Of a DNA stretch of 64,000 nucleotides, positions 61,044 through 64,000 are shown piece after piece. The DNA lies in assembly GCA_035687245.1 (NCBI GenBank), contig DASRYH010000019.1:1-64000 (forward strand). The letters run 5' to 3'. Position 1 is the first letter of the stretch. Each line of letters starts with the position of its first letter. Origin of the DNA: DASRYH01 sp035687245 (lineage in GTDB: Bacteria > Actinomycetota > Coriobacteriia > Anaerosomatales > PHET01). A program made the position numbers and the translations under genes. Under the pieces are notes generated by a model. That model saw only the letters and a program-made list of their open reading frames with translations. It did no database searches and was not told where the DNA came from.

Positions 61044-62066
61044 ATGTCAGATTCGCCTCTATATCAGCCGCGACGAGACCGTCACGAGCCGCTGTGGGAC
61101 CGCGTCGATCGCAACCGGGTCGAGCTCGCGATCTTCATCTGCGTGTTCGTGCTGGTAGCGGTAGCTGTGCTCGACGTCATGGCCACCGTCGTGCTGGGCG
61201 TCTTCGGCGTCATGGTGATGGGTTCGGTGCGTCAGAGCATCACGCTCGGACAGCTGGAGAGCGTCTTCGTCGGCTCGAGTCTGCTCTTCCTCGTTCTGTC
61301 GCTTCTGTGGGTGGGAGTCTCGCTGCGCCGTCCCGAGAAGTGGGTTGTGAAGCGCTTCGGCGCTCAGTTCGTGCCGAAGGGCGCGGAGCTGCCCACCAAG
61401 ATGGCGCTCAAGGACATGGCGATCGCGGGCGGTCTGCCCATGGCGCCCGCGCTCTATCTTCTGCCGCAGTCCTCGGTGAACGCGTTCGTCTTCGCCACCG
61501 GCAGGCGTCGCGCGGTCTGCGGCGTGACTCGCGGCTTCATCGACAAGCTCTCCGTCGACGAGCAGCGCGCTGTATTCGCAAACCTCGTCGCACGCCTGAT
61601 CGCCGGCGACACCTACACCGCCGCTGGCATCGCGTCGATCGTCTGGCCGATGTATGCGTGGGACGACGCGATGATGGAGGCGCGCAATGCCGAGATCGAT
61701 GCCGCCTTCATAAGCGATCGCCGCAAGAAGGACACGAGCGAGGAGGCCGCGGCGCGCATCTTCTTCGGCGTCGCGTTCGCGATTCTCTCGTCGCTGTTCG
61801 AAGCGTGGCACCGCCGCAAGCAGCGCGCAGTTTCGGAGAAGGCGGATGCCGAAGGCATGCTCCTGCTCAAAGACCCGCGCTCGATGGTCTCAGCGCTCGA
61901 GCGCTGCATCGAACTCGACAACACGGTTCCCACGGCAGGCGAGGCCTTCGCCGACCTCTTCTTCTGCTGGACGGGCCCGGCGCGCAACGACCACACCGAC
62001 CCTGAGTGGCGGCGAGTGGCGCGCCTGCGCGAGGTACTTGGCGTCGAGGGCGCTCGCATCGGCTAG
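61044..62066 (+). CDS. HtpX/M48-like membrane protein lacking the HExxH zinc site
   Basis: I prefer the ATG at 61044 (340 residues) over a TTG at 61020; both lack a strong ribosome site. Two transmembrane segments lie at about 28-60 and 72-93. Residues 140-190 follow HtpX/Ste24 closely: NAFVFATGRRRAVCGVTRGFIDKLS, then the helix that should read HExxH reads N180-L-V-A-R184. The downstream acidic position is kept in NAEIDAAF. With both zinc histidines and the catalytic Glu gone, proteolysis is not expected, so a non-catalytic role in the membrane is likely. It starts 27 bases after hisE. Confidence 0.8.
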   Translation: MSDSPLYQPRRDRHEPLWDRVDRNRVELAIFICVFVLVAVAVLDVMATVVLGVFGVMVMGSVRQSITLGQLESVFVGSSLLFLVLSLLWVGVSLRRPEKWVVKRFGAQFVPKGAELPTKMALKDMAIAGGLPMAPALYLLPQSSVNAFVFATGRRRAVCGVTRGFIDKLSVDEQRAVFANLVARLIAGDTYTAAGIASIVWPMYAWDDAMMEARNAEIDAAFISDRRKKDTSEEAAARIFFGVAFAILSSLFEAWHRRKQRAVSEKADAEGMLLLKDPRSMVSALERCIELDNTVPTAGEAFADLFFCWTGPARNDHTDPEWRRVARLREVLGVEGARIG

Positions 62067-62123
62067 CGCGGTAGGCAGCGTACGCGCGGGTACACCAGCA
62101 GTCGAGTCTCCGGCAACAAAGAA

Positions 62124-62147
62124 ACGGGCCACCATTCGGCGACCCGT
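62124..62147 (-). terminator. Rho-independent terminator for the zinc-ribbon gene
   Basis: Read on the minus strand, ACGGGTCGCC and GGTGGCCCGT form a 10-bp stem (two G-U pairs) around GAAT, followed by TTCTTTGTT. On the plus strand the same bases give two mismatches, so it works mainly for the minus strand. Confidence 0.75.
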
Positions 62148-62174
62148 TCGGCAACTGCTGAGTATTCGCGATGA

Positions 62175-62321
62175 CTAGAAGGCGGGCCGCGTCATCTTGA
62201 CCTGAAAGCCCGTGCCACCGCACTGCGGACACCTGATGTGGCCCTTGCCACCCGGCGACGGCGATTTGACTTCGACGTAGCGGTTGCCCTTGCAGTGCGG
62301 GCAGGTCTCCTTGCGAACCAT
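62175..62321 (-). CDS. Small DnaJ-like zinc-ribbon protein
   Basis: The start at 62321 (ATG, GGAGG upstream) gives a 48-residue protein; the longer frame to 62423 has no ribosome site. It contains two CxxCxG units, CPHCKGNRYVE and CPQCGGTGFQ, separated by 17 residues. This is half of the DnaJ cysteine-rich zinc-binding domain and should bind one zinc. It has its own terminator. Similar small proteins are usually annotated as zinc-ribbon or molecular-chaperone DnaJ-like; function is unknown. Confidence 0.75.
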   Translation of the reverse strand: MVRKETCPHCKGNRYVEVKSPSPGGKGHIRCPQCGGTGFQVKMTRPAF

Positions 62322-62488
62322 TTCGCGCCTCCATCGCTCCCGAGACGGTGATCGACTCAAATCATAGTTCGGCACATACATAGCCAAACTCAAGCCAACT
62401 TTTGTGTCAGTGATGCCGCTCACCGAATGGTTACAGCTGTTCAGACGGTGTTGATGACAATGTATGAAGAACGGTCACAAACCGCAGG
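62322..62488. other. Intergenic region upstream of the zinc-ribbon gene
   Basis: It is more AT-rich than its surroundings. On the minus strand TATGAT (62366-62361) with TTGGCT 15 bases before it could be the promoter of the small gene. No reading frame is convincing. Confidence 0.3.
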
Positions 62489-62516
62489 TTGCACTCGCGG
62501 TTCGGGGCGGTATACA
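62489..62516 (+). promoter_or_regulatory. Promoter of the trp T-box leader
   Basis: TTGCAC (62489-62494), a 16-base spacer and TATACA (62511-62516) predict a start near 62523, which leaves a leader of about 360 bases before trpE. Confidence 0.55.
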
Positions 62517-62544
62517 CTCCCGTGCAACCGAATAGCACGCCCAT

Positions 62545-62830
62545 GACGGGGAAGAGTACGTCGGTACTGCAGCTATAGAGAGCCGGGGACGGTGGAAACC
62601 TGGCGCGAGGAACCGGCGGAATGGGCCCCTGAGGCTCCGGAGCAACGGCCGTGATGGCCTACTAGTTCCGGCGGACCCCCACCGATACAAGGGGCCGGGT
62701 ATAAAAGGGCGCGAAAGCGCACAAGTACCGACAGGACTGAGTGGGCCGAATCCTCTGCGATTCGGTCAACAAGGGTGGCACCGCGAGAGAGTCTCTCGTC
62801 CCTTGGAGGACGGGAGTCTTTTTGTTTTCC
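62545..62830 (+). ncRNA. T-box leader (tRNA-Trp sensing) upstream of trpE
   Basis: The leader contains the conserved T-box AAGGGTGGCACCGCG (62771-62785), followed by a 9-bp terminator hairpin (62793-62801 with 62808-62816) and a T-run at 62817-62827. Stem I spans about 62578-62640, with AGAGAGCC pairing to GGCTC. Its specifier loop reads GAATGG, placing the codon TGG (Trp) at 62622-62624. The T-box UGGC can pair with the GCCA end of a tRNA whose discriminator base is G, as in bacterial tRNA-Trp. Uncharged tRNA-Trp should stabilise the antiterminator and turn on trpE. Confidence 0.9.
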
Positions 62831-62884
62831 CGGACTCTGAGTGGCGGGTGAGAGAGTCGCACGCGGTGCCTGGGAAGGACAGCA

Positions 62885-64000
62885 GTGATACTGCCGAGCA
62901 GGGAAGAGTTCGTACGGCTGGCCGCCGACCACGACGTGGTTCCGGTGGCGCGCGAGGTCTACGCCGATCTCGCCACGCCAATCAGCGCCTTCATGGCGCT
63001 TGCCGAAGGTGCCGAGCATGCGTTTCTGCTCGAGAGCGTCGTCGGCGGAGAGCGTCTCGGGCGCTACAGCTTTCTGGGTGTGGGCGACCGTGCCGTCATC
63101 ACCGGTCGCGGCCACGAGGTCGTCGTCGAAAACGGTGGCGTGCACGGTGAGCGTGCCGAAGACCCGCTGCGCGTCGTCTCGCGCGAGCTGGGCGCGGGCA
63201 GCGTTGCGCGCGTGCCGGGGCTACCGCTTCTGGTGGGCGGGGCCGTGGGCTACATCGGCTACGAGACGGCGACCAGCTTCGAGAAGGTCCCGCGCCACAC
63301 CAATGACGAGCTGAACGTCCCGGACTTCTGCTTCATGCTGGCCGACGTCGTGGTCGCCTTCGACCATGCGCGCCGCGTGCTGCAGGTCATCGCGCCGGTG
63401 CGTCCCGGTGGAGCGCCGGAGATGGCCTACGAGGCCGCGCTCAAGCGTATCGAGACCTACCTTCGCCGAATCGATCAGGGCCCGCGCGGTGTCGAGCTGG
63501 GCGCCGTGGGCATCGAGGCCGAGGTGCCGCTTCACGAGCACACCAGCCGCGACGACTTCGAGCAGCAGGTGCGCGTCGCGCAAGAGCACATTGCCGCCGG
63601 CGACATCTTCCAAGTCGTGCTTTCGCAGCGCTTCTCCGCACCGTTCGAGGGCGATGGGCTCGACCTCTACCGTGTTCTGCGCGCTGTGAACCCGAGCCCC
63701 TACATGTTCTACGTGCGCACCCGCGACGTGACGCTTGTGGGCTCGAGCCCCGAGCCGCTCGTGCGCGTCGAGGAAGACTCAGTGCTCACCCGTCCGCTTG
63801 CAGGAACGCGTCCGCGCGGAGCCACGGCTGCCGAAGACGGTCGACTGCGTGCCGACCTGCTTGCCGACGAGAAGGAGCGCGCCGAGCACGTCATGCTCGT
63901 CGACCTGGGTCGCAACGACATCGGTCGAGTGGCCGCGCCGGGCACGGTGAGCGTGGACGAGCTCATGGAGGTCGAGTACTACAGCCACGTCATGCACATC
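62885..64000 (+). CDS. trpE: Anthranilate synthase component I (3' end outside window)
   Basis: A GTG at 62885 follows GGGAAGGAC, and the frame stays open for 372 codons to the window edge, so the gene is partial. The N-terminal domain has FLLESVVGGERLGRYSFLG, where LLES is the tryptophan feedback site. The chorismate-binding domain shows FEQQVRVAQEHIAAGDIFQVVLSQRF, PSPYMFYV, VGSSPEPLVR, RPLAGTRPRG and DLGRNDIGRV. It makes anthranilate from chorismate with glutamine or ammonia. The upstream T-box links it to tRNA-Trp charging; trpG and other trp genes probably follow outside. Confidence 0.96.
   Translation, partial: MILPSREEFVRLAADHDVVPVAREVYADLATPISAFMALAEGAEHAFLLESVVGGERLGRYSFLGVGDRAVITGRGHEVVVENGGVHGERAEDPLRVVSRELGAGSVARVPGLPLLVGGAVGYIGYETATSFEKVPRHTNDELNVPDFCFMLADVVVAFDHARRVLQVIAPVRPGGAPEMAYEAALKRIETYLRRIDQGPRGVELGAVGIEAEVPLHEHTSRDDFEQQVRVAQEHIAAGDIFQVVLSQRFSAPFEGDGLDLYRVLRAVNPSPYMFYVRTRDVTLVGSSPEPLVRVEEDSVLTRPLAGTRPRGATAAEDGRLRADLLADEKERAEHVMLVDLGRNDIGRVAAPGTVSVDELMEVEYYSHVMHI

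Noticed and set aside
1..64000. Search for CRISPR arrays, insertion sequences, tRNA or rRNA genes and prophage
   Set aside because: No regularly spaced direct repeats, transposase motifs, cloverleaf with CCA end or phage structural genes were seen.

Overview
The window reads as a gene-dense, high-GC (roughly 65% by eye) chromosome segment of an actinobacterium. GTG and TTG starts are common, GTGA/ATGA stop-start overlaps abound, and HisG is short and paired with HisZ. Membrane-anchored multiheme cytochromes c, a GerMN lipoprotein and a tRNA-responsive T-box leader together suggest an anaerobic or facultative lineage, most like the Coriobacteriia/OPB41 (Anaerosomatales-like) group. That placement is inference; no rRNA gene is present. 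I found no tRNA, CRISPR array, insertion sequence or prophage.

Region 1 (1-7.6 kb) is respiratory and cell-envelope. It holds the heme-binding tail of one cytochrome, then a translationally coupled set of a small anchored protein, a 12-heme cytochrome and an 11-heme cytochrome with a twelfth, odd CXCH site. After a bidirectional terminator come a divergent lipoprotein/FxLYD-like pair and an operon of a TPR protein, an NHL-propeller membrane protein with a predicted cytoplasmic domain, and a GerMN lipoprotein. Region 2 (7.6-9.3 kb) is leuD-leuB, without leuC.

Region 3 (9.3-42.4 kb) is a large surface-glycan locus. It contains an O-antigen-ligase/polymerase with a TPR tail, GtrA/GtrB-like polyprenyl-phosphate sugar proteins, five GT-C-type membrane proteins (including two paralog pairs), two acyltransferase-3 proteins, and rmlA-rmlB plus an epimerase. 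Two rarer sugar pathways stand out. The first is a CDP-3,6-dideoxyhexose set (rfbF, rfbG, rfbH) followed by an epimerase/reductase and a ThDP enzyme, as expected for a two-carbon branched sugar of the yersiniose kind. The second is a nearly complete GDP-route legionaminic acid pathway (legB, legC, ptmE, neuD/legH-like, legI, legG), with ptmF-ptmA-like genes 22 kb away. Only the CMP-legionaminate synthetase is not seen.

Region 4 (42.6-52.2 kb) has ilvE and cimA, which with leuB/leuD outline a citramalate route to isoleucine. It also has an FAH-family enzyme, an MFS transporter, an unknown membrane protein, a YerC/TrpR-like regulator and dnaE. Region 5 (52.3-61.0 kb) is a complete histidine operon, hisZGDCBHAF-(methyltransferase)-hisIE. 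Region 6 holds an HtpX-like protein that has lost the HExxH zinc site, a 48-residue zinc-ribbon protein, and a tryptophan-specific T-box leader in front of trpE, which runs off the right edge.
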